Below, piece by piece: positions 1-6,126 of a DNA stretch of 6,577 nucleotides. The notes beneath the pieces are model-generated. The model made no database searches and was not told the origin of the DNA. It saw only the letters and a program-made list of their open reading frames with translations. The position numbers and the translations under genes were made by a program. Where the stretch lies: positions 1 to 6,577 of the forward strand of contig JAUWLN010000095.1 in NCBI GenBank assembly GCA_030613665.1. Direction: 5' to 3'. How positions within the stretch are numbered: the stretch's first letter is position 1; each line of letters opens with the position of its first letter. The DNA comes from Dehalococcoidia bacterium. Its GTDB lineage: Bacteria > Chloroflexota > Dehalococcoidia > Dehalococcoidales > RBG-16-60-22.

Positions 1-81
1 CCCCAGCAATTCATATGATACGGGATTAATGACGCCTTCTCGCTGTTCGACAAAAACCAGCAGCTCTCCGTTGTCACTCAT
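1..81 (-). CDS. etfA: Electron transfer flavoprotein alpha subunit, N-terminal fragment (runs off the left edge)
   Basis: Only the first 27 codons lie in the window. The peptide starts MSDNGELLVFVEQREG and continues INPVSYELLG. This is the typical opening of EtfA, a short beta strand (LLVFVEQ) followed by the 'NPVSYELLG' helix of the N-terminal nucleotide-binding-like domain. The ATG (81-79) overlaps the etfB stop codon as TAATG, so translation is probably coupled. EtfA normally carries the C-terminal FAD-binding domain and forms a heterodimer with EtfB. That domain lies outside the window, so intactness cannot be judged. The family call rests on a short peptide, but the etfB neighbour in the expected order makes it firm. 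Confidence 0.87.
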   Translation of the reverse strand, partial: MSDNGELLVFVEQREGVINPVSYELLG

Positions 82-893
82 TATATATCGCCAGCACAAT
101 TATTCGGGCTCACCAGATGGCAAATGCGCTCTGCTACCTCGTCCACGGCCTCATCAGACGCCTGCCGGAAGATTTTGCCTTTCCTCCCTTCATCTGAAGG
201 GACCACAACTTTGTAGACCTTTGTCGGTGAGCCCTGTACGCCAAATCGCGCCACGTCAGCAGTTCCAGAGAGCGCGGCAGCGCCCATCATCCGTACTGCC
301 ATTTGCCTTGCTCTAGCTCTATCCCGGAATGCCGGCAACCTGGGAATATTTATATCCTTGGTTACCGTAATCAATGCCGGGAAGGAGGTTTTAAAAGTGC
401 AGCGTTCCATGCCGATATCACAGGTAGCAGTTACATTCTCACGGGTGACATTTAGCTCGTAGGCACAGGCTATGTGCGGCATATCCAGATGCTCCGCAAC
501 TTCAGGGCCAACCTGGCCGGTATCCCCATCAACTGTCTTTTCCCCGCACAGAATGAGGTCGAAATGACCCAGCTGCCTGACTGCGCTCGCAATTGTATAT
601 GATGTGGCCAGAGTATCGGCTCCGGCAAATTTCCTGTCTTCCAGCAAAAATGCACTATCTGCGCCTCTGGCAAGGGTGTCTTTGAGCGCCGATTCCGTGC
701 GCCGGGGGCCCATGCTCAAAACAAAAACCTGCCCCCCCAGCTCCTCTTTAATGCGAACGGCAGCTTCAAGAGCGTTAAGGTCAAACGGATTTATTTCAAG
801 GTCAGCTGAACTGCGGTCTACCCTTCCCCGGTCAACATCGAACCGCACTCTTAACATGTCCGGCACGTACTTCACCAGGACGATAATTACCAA
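81..893 (-). CDS. etfB: Electron transfer flavoprotein beta subunit (EtfB/FixA family)
   Basis: This is a 270-residue EtfB, close to the usual 250-270, and the cytoplasmic partner of EtfA in moving electrons between flavin dehydrogenases and other carriers. The start reads xVIIVLVKYVPD, the classic first strand. Residues 32-46 (LEINPFDLNALEAAV) match the family helix. Residues 112-136 contain DLILCGEKTVDGDTGQVGPEVAEHL, split here as the DLILCG strand and the VDGDTGQVGP nucleotide loop. Residues 171-187 (FPALITVTKDINIPRLP) are the conserved strand and PR motif. In the family, the DGDT-QVGP loop is typical of bacterial EtfBs that bind FAD or AMP, including electron-bifurcating ones; bifurcation here is only an inference. 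The start is TTG at 893, chosen because AGGAGA lies 7 bases upstream and the N-terminus aligns with the family. It is first in an etfBA operon. Confidence 0.95.
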   Translation of the reverse strand: MVIIVLVKYVPDMLRVRFDVDRGRVDRSSADLEINPFDLNALEAAVRIKEELGGQVFVLSMGPRRTESALKDTLARGADSAFLLEDRKFAGADTLATSYTIASAVRQLGHFDLILCGEKTVDGDTGQVGPEVAEHLDMPHIACAYELNVTRENVTATCDIGMERCTFKTSFPALITVTKDINIPRLPAFRDRARARQMAVRMMGAAALSGTADVARFGVQGSPTKVYKVVVPSDEGRKGKIFRQASDEAVDEVAERICHLVSPNNCAGDI

Positions 894-900
894 GAGCTAC

Positions 901-906
901 TCTCCT
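901..906 (-). promoter_or_regulatory. Ribosome binding site of etfB supporting its TTG start
   Basis: The minus strand reads AGGAGA followed by a 7-base spacer (GTAGCTC) and TTG. This near-consensus Shine-Dalgarno sequence is what fixes the non-ATG start of etfB. Confidence 0.75.
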
Positions 907-942
907 GCAAGGATTTATCCCCCCTTGTAGTTGTGATATTAC

Positions 943-948
943 ATTATA
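943..948 (-). promoter_or_regulatory. Candidate -10 element for etfBA
   Basis: The minus strand carries a perfect TATAAT, about 50 bases upstream of the etfB TTG codon. This would give a leader of roughly 40 bases. The -35 region at the expected spacing (near 966-971) is poor, so it would be a weak or activator-dependent sigma-70-type promoter. Assigned by pattern only. Confidence 0.4.
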
Positions 949-1045
949 CGACATCATCTGAGCAATTGTGCCGCTCTCTTCGAATCAGCAATCGGCTGAA
1001 ATACATCGGCCGAAGAACTGGTACTTTATAACCAGCGCGTGCATA

Positions 1046-1054
1046 TGGTACAAT
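1046..1054 (+). promoter_or_regulatory. Candidate extended -10 promoter for the TPP enzyme gene
   Basis: The sequence TGGTACAAT (TG at 1046-1047, TACAAT at 1049-1054) fits an extended -10 element with one mismatch from TATAAT. At 17-base spacing the -35 position reads TTATAA (1026-1031), which matches TTGACA at only three positions. The leader to the GTG start would be about 105 bases. Pattern-based only. Confidence 0.33.
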
Positions 1055-1151
1055 CACACAAGCGAAAACACCAGGAGACGGACAGAACTGAGCAAAATAG
1101 TTGCTGTGTTGTCTGGCTTCTCTCTCTAGGAACGCTACTTTATTTTTATAT

Positions 1152-1156
1152 GGAGG
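1152..1156 (+). promoter_or_regulatory. Ribosome binding site of the TPP enzyme, supporting its GTG start
   Basis: GGAGG lies 9 bases before the GTG at 1166. It is the only strong Shine-Dalgarno sequence upstream, and the resulting N-terminus (MKVTDAIAEILKREG) is a normal start for this enzyme family. Confidence 0.75.
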
Positions 1157-1165
1157 TAGTTTATC

Positions 1166-2800
1166 GTGAAGGTTACTGACGCCATCGCCGAGATTCTCAA
1201 ACGTGAGGGGGCTGAGTTTCTCAGCTGCTTCCCCACTACGGCCATCATTGATTCCTCCGCTCAAGTCGGGGTGCGCCCCGTCGTCTGCCGGCAGGAGCGT
1301 GTTGGCGTGGGCATCGCTGACGGGTACAGCCTCGTCACTACCGGGAAACGGCTCAGTGGCTTTGCCATGCAGTATGGGCCGGGAGCGGAAAATGCCTTTT
1401 CAGGAGTGGCTACGGCTTATTCCGATTCGGTACCGGTACTCCTGCTGCCGCTGGGTCACGCCCGGGACAGCTCCTGGGTAAAACCCTACTTCAATTCCAC
1501 TCGCAGCTACGAAGGGGTAACAAAATGGATAGAGCAGGTCAATCTGGCCGAACAGATACCGGAAGCCATGCAGCGCGCTATCTCTATGGTGCGCATGGGC
1601 AAGCCGGGTCCGGTAATGCTGGAAATACCTGCTGATGTCGCCGATCAGGAAATAGAGCCCTTCGACTATCGCCCGGTCCAGTCATCCCGCGCCGCCGGCG
1701 ACCCGCATGATATCGATGAAGCCGTCCGGGTACTGTCAGAGGCTCGTTGCCCGATTATCCACGCTGGCCAAGGAGTGCTCTACGCTGAAGCATGGGACGA
1801 ACTCATAGAGCTTGCCGAGCTAATGCAGGCACCGGTGATGACCACACTGCTGGCGAAGAGCGTCTTTCCGGAAAACCACCCGCTCTCTCTGGGAACAGGT
1901 TCCCGTGTTATGACCAAACCGGTGCGCCATTTCCTGGACCAGAGCGATGTGATATTAGGCATCGGCTGCAGCTTTTCCCGCCACTTCATGTCGGCCAAGA
2001 TACCAGCGGGAAAAACGATTATTCACGCCACGGCAGATGCCGATGATGTCAATAGAAACTATTTTGCTGACTACCCTATCATTGGCGATGCCAAACTGGT
2101 GCTCCGGCAATTCATCGAGGCAATGAAAGAGCGCCTGGGCAAGCAGGGACAAAAAGGCGATGGCAAAGTGGCGCACGAAATTAAGAAGATAAAAGAAGAG
2201 TGGATGAAGGGATGGCAGGTCAAGCTCACCTCGGATGAAGGGCCCCTCAACGCATACCTGATCATATGGGAGATCATGCACACCATCGACCCGAAAGATG
2301 CCATCGTTACGCATGACGCCGGCAGTCCCCGCGACCAGCTGGTGCCATTTTACCCGGCGACCGTTCCCCGCAGCTAGCTCGGCTGGGGCAAGTCACACGG
2401 ACTGGGCACCGGCCTTGGCCTCGCCATGGGGGCCAAGCTGGCCAAGCCGGACAAGGTGGCTATCAATTTTATGGGCGATGCCGCCTTCGGCATGGTGGGA
2501 ACAGATTTTGAGACCGCGGCGCGGAACAAAATACCGATTATCACCGTCGTACTGAATAACTCTACCATGGCCATTGAGACGCCTGCCATGCCAGTCTCGC
2601 AGGAGCTGTACGGCTGCCGGGACCTCAGCGGCAACTATGCCGATATGGGGCGTGCCATGTGCGGTTATGGCGAGAGGGTGGAAAAACCTGAGGACATTGC
2701 CCCGGCCTTCCGGAGGGCAGTCAAAGCTAACATGGAAGAAGAGCGCCCGGCACTGCTTGAGTTTATCACCGGTGAAGAGATAACGTTTTCCCTGCTTTAA
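1166..2800 (+). pseudogene. Thiamine pyrophosphate-dependent enzyme, acetolactate synthase-like, interrupted by an in-frame TAG at codon 404
   Basis: Read through the TAG at 2375-2377, this frame gives 544 residues, a normal length for the acetolactate synthase/benzoylformate decarboxylase superfamily. Residues 1-165 form the PYR domain: the catalytic glutamate that activates TPP is E44 in CRQERVGVGIADGY, and GKPGPVMLEIPADV closes the domain. Residues about 190-320 form the central domain. Residues about 365-544 form the PP domain, with the TPP/Mg motif G437-D438-A439, 24 residues, then N464-N465 (GDA rather than GDG). Translation stopping at codon 404 gives 403 residues without the TPP-binding motif, which should be inactive. 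The frame is unshifted on both sides and no Shine-Dalgarno sequence precedes the internal ATG at 2426, so a split gene is unlikely. Related proteins, as I recall them, have an aromatic residue at this site (RSYLGWGKS), and TAC or TAT to TAG is a single change. The substrate cannot be told. It could be a young pseudogene, a sequencing error, or real readthrough. Confidence 0.8.
2375..2377 (+). other. In-frame amber (TAG) codon inside the TPP enzyme gene
   Basis: The codon sits in GCAGC-TAG-CTCGG, between residues PRS and LGWGKSHGLG. The frame before it (1166) and after it (to the TAA at 2798-2800) is the same. Two genes of the same window (ending at 5414 and 6125) end in TAG, so TAG is an ordinary stop here and genome-wide reassignment is unlikely. 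Confidence 0.9.
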
Positions 2801-2814
2801 ACTTGTGGAGGAAG

Positions 2815-3324
2815 TCAGCGTTTACCGGGGTGTCCGGCCTCCAGTTCGAGGAGCGCCTGCTTTCGGTGCAGCCCGCCGCCATAGCCAACCAGTCCGCCGC
2901 TGGCGCCGATAACACGATGGCAGGGTACGATAATTGCCACCGGATTGGTGCCGATGGCCTGTCCCACAGCGCGGCTGGCCTTGGGTCGGCCCAGGGCGTT
3001 GGCTATCTGGCCGTACGACCTGGTCTCGCCATACGGTACAGGCAGGAGGAGTTCCCAGACCCGACGCTGGAATTCAGTGCCACGAAGGTCAAGGGGAATA
3101 CTGAACTCGCGCAAATCACCGGCAAAATAAGCATCGAGCTCGGCCATTATGCCGTCATTCTGACCGTCGGCATCCCTGGCTTTTATGCCTTTCCGTCGCC
3201 ATCGCGCCATCAATACGGTCATTCGGGACTCAGTCTTGACACAAACGACACCGCTTGAAGAGCTGGCGGTGAGATAGGTCCCAAGCGGGCTTTTATAGCG
3301 GCTTAAGAAAAATGTTTCCGGCAT
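2815..3324 (-). CDS. ogt: Methylated-DNA--protein-cysteine methyltransferase (MGMT/Ogt)
   Basis: This 169-residue protein repairs O6-alkylguanine (and O4-alkylthymine) by moving the alkyl group irreversibly onto its own cysteine. The N-terminal ribonuclease-like domain covers about 1-80. The C-terminal DNA-binding domain begins at TEFQRRVWELLLPVPYGE (83-100). Y104 in TRSYGQIA and the arginine finger R118 in ASRAVG belong to the helix-turn-helix. N127 in GTNP is the conserved hinge asparagine, and C135 in VPCHRV is the alkyl acceptor. GYGGGLHRKQALLELE ends the domain as usual. All key residues are present. The ATG at 3324 has GAGAGG 10 bases upstream. It converges with the TPP enzyme gene across a 14-base gap, with no terminator hairpin that I can see. 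It is a single-domain protein with no Ada-type regulatory module. Confidence 0.95.
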   Translation of the reverse strand: MPETFFLSRYKSPLGTYLTASSSSGVVCVKTESRMTVLMARWRRKGIKARDADGQNDGIMAELDAYFAGDLREFSIPLDLRGTEFQRRVWELLLPVPYGETRSYGQIANALGRPKASRAVGQAIGTNPVAIIVPCHRVIGASGGLVGYGGGLHRKQALLELEAGHPGKR

Positions 3325-3365
3325 GTTAAATTTTCCTCTCGGACAAGCTCAAACCTTGCGCCTTC

Positions 3366-3374
3366 AGTATACCA
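3366..3374 (-). promoter_or_regulatory. Candidate extended -10 promoter for ogt
   Basis: The minus strand reads TGGTATACT, that is TG, one base, then TATACT (one mismatch to TATAAT). It lies in the 58-base gap between the lipoprotein stop and ogt, about 42 bases ahead of the ogt ATG. The -35 position falls in the lipoprotein coding end and is unlike consensus, which is tolerable for an extended -10. It suggests ogt can be transcribed independently. Confidence 0.42.
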
Positions 3375-3382
3375 TAAATATA

Positions 3383-4606
3383 TTACTTCAGGCTTTCCAG
3401 CAAGTCTTCCCGGCTGGTCATGGATGATACTGTCATGAGAAAATCTTTTAATGACGCGCTCTGTTCCCTCAGCCTCTCCATCTCGCCCCCGATTGGGCTG
3501 ATTGAAGTCGGCTGGTCAGCATAGGCGCCATGAAAAGCAAAGTAGGCCTGGTTCAGCTTTCGGATATGGTACCCCTTTGACGCGAGATACTGTCGCTTCT
3601 CTTCCATGAACTCCTCCGCCCGCTCCACTTCACCCTGAGCCAGATATTCATCCACCGCTCTCCTTATCTCGCGCATCTCATTATCGAAATCAAACCCTGA
3701 TTTTTTGTCCTGTTTCTTATCAGCGCTCAAATCCGGGTAATAATTTTCTACCACCCTCTCGCCGATTTCCTTGCCGGCCATACTGGCCACGGTTTCATTC
3801 ATAGTGGCAATCTCATAGTTGCGCTTCACCCCCAGCACGTCCATCGCGTAGCGAAACCCCAGAGGTCTGAAGAACAGGTACTGGTGCAGCCATTCTTCTG
3901 CCGCTGCATCAACGGTGAAACGCAGGCTCGCCTCATTGGTAACGAATGTTGGGTAAGTCCCCCCGAATCCACCGAGCTTCACCACAATTGAAGACACGCC
4001 CAGTTTATCGACCTCTCCCTCAATCTGCTCCATTTCTGCCGTCGTCATCTCCTGCTGGAGCATGATTTCCCGCATGCTTTCTATTTTTTCCCGTGGAGAA
4101 ATAATCAGCAGATGGGGTGGTTTTTCCAGCTTGAAATCCAGCGGCGGGAAATTAACTTTCAACCTCACGTATTTATCGAGCGGGTTATAAATAGCCTGCT
4201 GCGAAAGAATATCCTTCAGCTGTCTGGCAATTACTTTTTCCGCCGCGGCCGCCAGTGAATCTCTTTTCTGTTGCAGCTCGGTCAATTCGGCTTCAAATGA
4301 GGCCAGTTCACCCGTCTTGCTGCCTGTTTTTATAGCTTTTATTTCTGATTTCAGGGTTTTTATCCGCGCCACAGTAGCAAAATAATCATTCACCTTTTCC
4401 ACTTCGGTGCTTTCCGTCCTGTCCCGTTCACAAATTGCCTGCTTTACTGCTTTGGAAATGGTGTTTGCCTCCCATTGCACAATGTGGAAGCGATAAGGCC
4501 CGGCAATCTGGCTTAACTGTTTATTGAAATCTTTCGTGGCAGCACACCCGATAGCGAGCAAGCAAAATGAGAGCAACCCTGCCATTACTGCTAGCTCTAT
4601 TTTCAA
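3383..4606 (-). CDS. Predicted lipoprotein with gluzincin-aminopeptidase-like core and degenerate zinc motif
   Basis: The 407-residue protein opens with a hydrophobic stretch (residues 5-20) ending in LLAIG-C21, a lipobox, so it is probably exported and lipid-anchored at the membrane face. Residues 66-130 are charged and heptad-like (KTLKSEIK, ELTELQQKRDSLAAAAEKV), a likely coiled coil. The stretch SLRFTVDAAAEEWLHQYLFF (227-246) looks like an active-site helix of HExxH proteases but has E237-E238-W-L-H241. Some 30 residues on, N270-E271-TVAS resembles the NExxA third-ligand motif of gluzincins. The tail LNQAYFAFHGAY (351-362) resembles the end of predicted aminopeptidases (PF10023/COG4324-like). 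That family link is my inference from motif order, not an alignment. The TTG at 4606 has AAGG 10 bases upstream and supplies K2 for the signal peptide; ATG at 4585 (residue 8) is an alternative that leaves no positive charge. Confidence 0.72.
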   Translation of the reverse strand: MKIELAVMAGLLSFCLLAIGCAATKDFNKQLSQIAGPYRFHIVQWEANTISKAVKQAICERDRTESTEVEKVNDYFATVARIKTLKSEIKAIKTGSKTGELASFEAELTELQQKRDSLAAAAEKVIARQLKDILSQQAIYNPLDKYVRLKVNFPPLDFKLEKPPHLLIISPREKIESMREIMLQQEMTTAEMEQIEGEVDKLGVSSIVVKLGGFGGTYPTFVTNEASLRFTVDAAAEEWLHQYLFFRPLGFRYAMDVLGVKRNYEIATMNETVASMAGKEIGERVVENYYPDLSADKKQDKKSGFDFDNEMREIRRAVDEYLAQGEVERAEEFMEEKRQYLASKGYHIRKLNQAYFAFHGAYADQPTSISPIGGEMERLREQSASLKDFLMTVSSMTSREDLLESLK

Positions 4607-4734
4607 TTCAGATTTGCCTTTACGTTAACGGTACCGGTGAGGAATCAAATTTACCGACCTGGCCGATAGGTAATTTATGTAAACTTGTTCGGTGGTGAAT
4701 AGTTAGCCGTTTGTTCTCAGAAATGCTCCGCGTT
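4607..4734. other. Intergenic gap between the thymidylate-synthase-like gene and the lipoprotein gene
   Basis: These 128 bases are AT-richer than the flanks. They hold the palindromes CGTTAACG (4623-4630) and GGTACC (4630-4635), and a weak inverted repeat TTACC/GGTAA (4651-4655 and 4669-4673). I find no convincing -35/-10 pair, no terminator with a T-run and no small ORF with a Shine-Dalgarno sequence. The gap is long enough for a lipoprotein promoter that I cannot define. Confidence 0.45.
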
Positions 4735-5382
4735 TCATTCCATTCTCACGGCGATTTTCGCCAGTTCCCAGGAGTACTCATAGAGATGCAGGCCTTTACT
4801 CATGGCAACTATCTCTCCGTCTTCAACTCCGACCTCACTGGCCATATATTCCTTCAAAAGCTGAATTGCGGCCAGGTTTGAGGGGAAGCCCGCCCAGAGG
4901 TCCCAGGAGCGGAAATAGACTACAAAATTGAGCTTGTTATGCCTGATACGGGTGTCTATTGCCCTCAGGCAAGGCGGATCAGAGAGAAAGATTGACTGCG
5001 CGTCACCCACCGCCATAAAGGCCTGGTTGGTGTTATAGCCGTCTTCCTGGTACATTTTGATTACCTCGGCGACCTGCTTTTCCAGGTACTGGCCATATGT
5101 GTACTGCTCTCCCTCTCTACGATGCGCCGTCATCAGGTATGGCAGGTATTCCTCAACATAATCCATAGTGCTCGGCGGCGGCACTCCCTGAGGCACGTCC
5201 GGTACCAGCGGCCTGGTCCCGGGATAGCGAATTTGAACAACAGCGAAGTCAAGTTCTTTCCGCTGCTGGTCGGCATAGCTTCCCCGTTCAATCTTATACT
5301 CGTAGCCGTCCGTCATCACTTTGCAGACGCACTGGAACCAGGCTTCGGACAGGTCTCGCGCCTCAATAAAAGTAATATCCAT
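4735..5382 (-). CDS. Thymidylate synthase superfamily protein (short, archaeal-type)
   Basis: This 215-residue protein keeps the catalytic core of the thymidylate synthase/pyrimidine hydroxymethylase fold. YTYGQYL (94-100) corresponds to the YGxRL region. C138 in SDPPCLR is the nucleophilic cysteine (E. coli Cys146, APCH). R158-S159-W-D161 matches RS-x-D, N169 in GFPSNLAAIQLL matches Asn177, and H199/Y201 in GLHLYEY match His207 and Tyr209. It lacks the roughly 50-residue C-terminal tail of bacterial ThyA, as do archaeal (methanogen-type) enzymes. The paired arginines of E. coli (SRRII) are replaced by NTNQAF (117-122), so phosphate contacts differ. It may make dTMP or hydroxymethyl-pyrimidine nucleotides, or have another substrate. 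ATG at 5382 is chosen over TTG at 5388 because AAAGGA lies 7 bases before it. It follows the 233-residue gene after 31 bases. Confidence 0.82.
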   Translation of the reverse strand: MDITFIEARDLSEAWFQCVCKVMTDGYEYKIERGSYADQQRKELDFAVVQIRYPGTRPLVPDVPQGVPPPSTMDYVEEYLPYLMTAHRREGEQYTYGQYLEKQVAEVIKMYQEDGYNTNQAFMAVGDAQSIFLSDPPCLRAIDTRIRHNKLNFVVYFRSWDLWAGFPSNLAAIQLLKEYMASEVGVEDGEIVAMSKGLHLYEYSWELAKIAVRME

Positions 5383-5389
5383 CCGCAAG

Positions 5390-5395
5390 TCCTTT
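5390..5395 (-). promoter_or_regulatory. Ribosome binding site deciding the start of the thymidylate-synthase-like gene
   Basis: The minus strand reads AAAGGA, a 7-base spacer CTTGCGG, then ATG (5382). The upstream in-frame TTG (5388) would sit only one base after this site, so the ATG is the likely start and the protein begins MDITFIEARD. Confidence 0.65.
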
Positions 5396-5413
5396 CTATC
5401 ATATTATGTCCGC

Positions 5414-6115
5414 CTATTTCTTTTTGAAAATGGCGAAAAACCGGTCTTCATACTCGGCAAAAAGGTTCCAGCGGTCGAGCTCTTTCTTCAGCTCATCCGG
5501 GTCAAAATTGCCCTGCAGCACATGACGAAACATCTCTTCGATTCTTAATCGGGCATCCATCGGTACACCGCTGGCATCCATGTTCAGCAGCCCCCTCGCT
5601 CCCATCTGCGAAACGTGGTGCGGTAATGCCCCTCTCGCCACTTCATAGATGAATTTGAGCAATGATACGTCCCAGAGCTCATCCTCGCCTTTTACAATCG
5701 CCGCCAGAGGGTCGCCTCGTTTATCAATTTCAGCGTTCAGCCGGTCAGCTACGGTACGCCAGTGTTCCGAAATAATATTGAGCTCCTTAGGCTCATTACG
5801 ATAGGTATAAAAGAGCCCGGGGGCATCGGGGCCGTAAGTTTTGACAAGCGCACCAAGGTAATGGCTGGCTTCCTGGCTAAACCCCTGCAGATGGGACAGA
5901 TAATAAGGTGTGACAATTCTGGGCTTTTCCGCGATAACTCTTCCTTCTCTCACCACTGTCTCATTGACATCCCGGGTCAGCTCCGCATATACCGGCTCGG
6001 TAAGCAGGTAGTAGTGGATATTGGTCGTGCCGAAAGTGGCCAGTTTCTGTTTCGGCAGCCTTATTATCTCGGTACGCCAGACGGCATTTTCGATTCGGTC
6101 ATCATTGCCAGGCAT
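5414..6115 (-). CDS. Uncharacterised conserved-looking protein, 233 residues, no cysteines
   Basis: I cannot assign a function. The protein is soluble-looking, has no signal peptide or long hydrophobic segment, and contains no cysteine. The first half has aromatic strands (TFGTTNIHYYLLTEP 27-41, VIAEKPRIVTPYYLSHLQGF 60-79, GLFYTYRNEP 100-109). The middle carries GDPLAAIVKGEDELWDVSLL (134-153). The end is helical and charged (RIEEMFRHVL 191-200, ELKKELDRWNLFAEYEDRFF 208-227) with a KKK terminus. The dense aromatic and charged motifs look like those of a conserved family, not a random frame. ATG 6115 is well supported by AGAGGA five bases upstream; this site overlaps the stop of the preceding gene. 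It ends in TAG and precedes the thymidylate-synthase-like gene by 31 bases, so it is probably cotranscribed and may serve the same process. Confidence 0.8.
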   Translation of the reverse strand: MPGNDDRIENAVWRTEIIRLPKQKLATFGTTNIHYYLLTEPVYAELTRDVNETVVREGRVIAEKPRIVTPYYLSHLQGFSQEASHYLGALVKTYGPDAPGLFYTYRNEPKELNIISEHWRTVADRLNAEIDKRGDPLAAIVKGEDELWDVSLLKFIYEVARGALPHHVSQMGARGLLNMDASGVPMDARLRIEEMFRHVLQGNFDPDELKKELDRWNLFAEYEDRFFAIFKKK

Positions 6116-6120
6116 CTGAT

Positions 6121-6126
6121 TCCTCT
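6121..6126 (-). promoter_or_regulatory. Ribosome binding site overlapping the upstream stop codon
   Basis: The minus strand reads TAGAGGA-ATCAG-ATG. The AGAGGA site shares its first two bases with the TAG that ends the 6125 gene, and five bases separate it from the next ATG. This arrangement is typical of translationally coupled operon genes. Confidence 0.7.

Larger units (their letters stand above)
894..1165. other. Divergent intergenic region between etfB and the TPP enzyme gene
   Basis: These 272 bases separate two divergent genes. I see no convincing gene here; an open frame that extends through it on the minus strand overlaps the TPP gene start and has no family resemblance. It holds a TATAAT facing etfB and a TG-extended -10 facing the TPP gene. 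Between them lies a nested inverted repeat: outer arms TCTTCG (977-982) and CGAAGA (1011-1016), and an inner hairpin TCAGC/GCTGA (985-989 and 995-999). No tRNA or riboswitch fold was recognised. Confidence 0.6.

Noticed and set aside
944..1264. A minus-strand 106-residue frame in the divergent region
   Set aside because: It runs into the 5' end of the TPP gene on the opposite strand, lacks recognisable motifs, and is best explained as a shadow of that gene plus noncoding sequence.
2426..2800. A separate 124-residue gene starting at ATG 2426
   Set aside because: It is the C-terminal PP domain of the TPP enzyme in the same frame as the upstream part. No Shine-Dalgarno sequence precedes the ATG and the start falls inside a conserved stretch (GLGLAMGAKLA).
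2803..3258. A plus-strand 151-residue frame after the TPP gene, with GGAGG at 2807-2811
   Set aside because: It lies opposite the well-supported ogt gene, its protein shows no family character, and no start codon sits at a suitable distance after GGAGG. The purine run may be chance or a relic.
4651..4673. Inverted repeat TTACC/GGTAA as a terminator or riboswitch
   Set aside because: The stem is only 5 bp with a 13-base loop, there is no T-run after it on either strand, and no known riboswitch core is visible.
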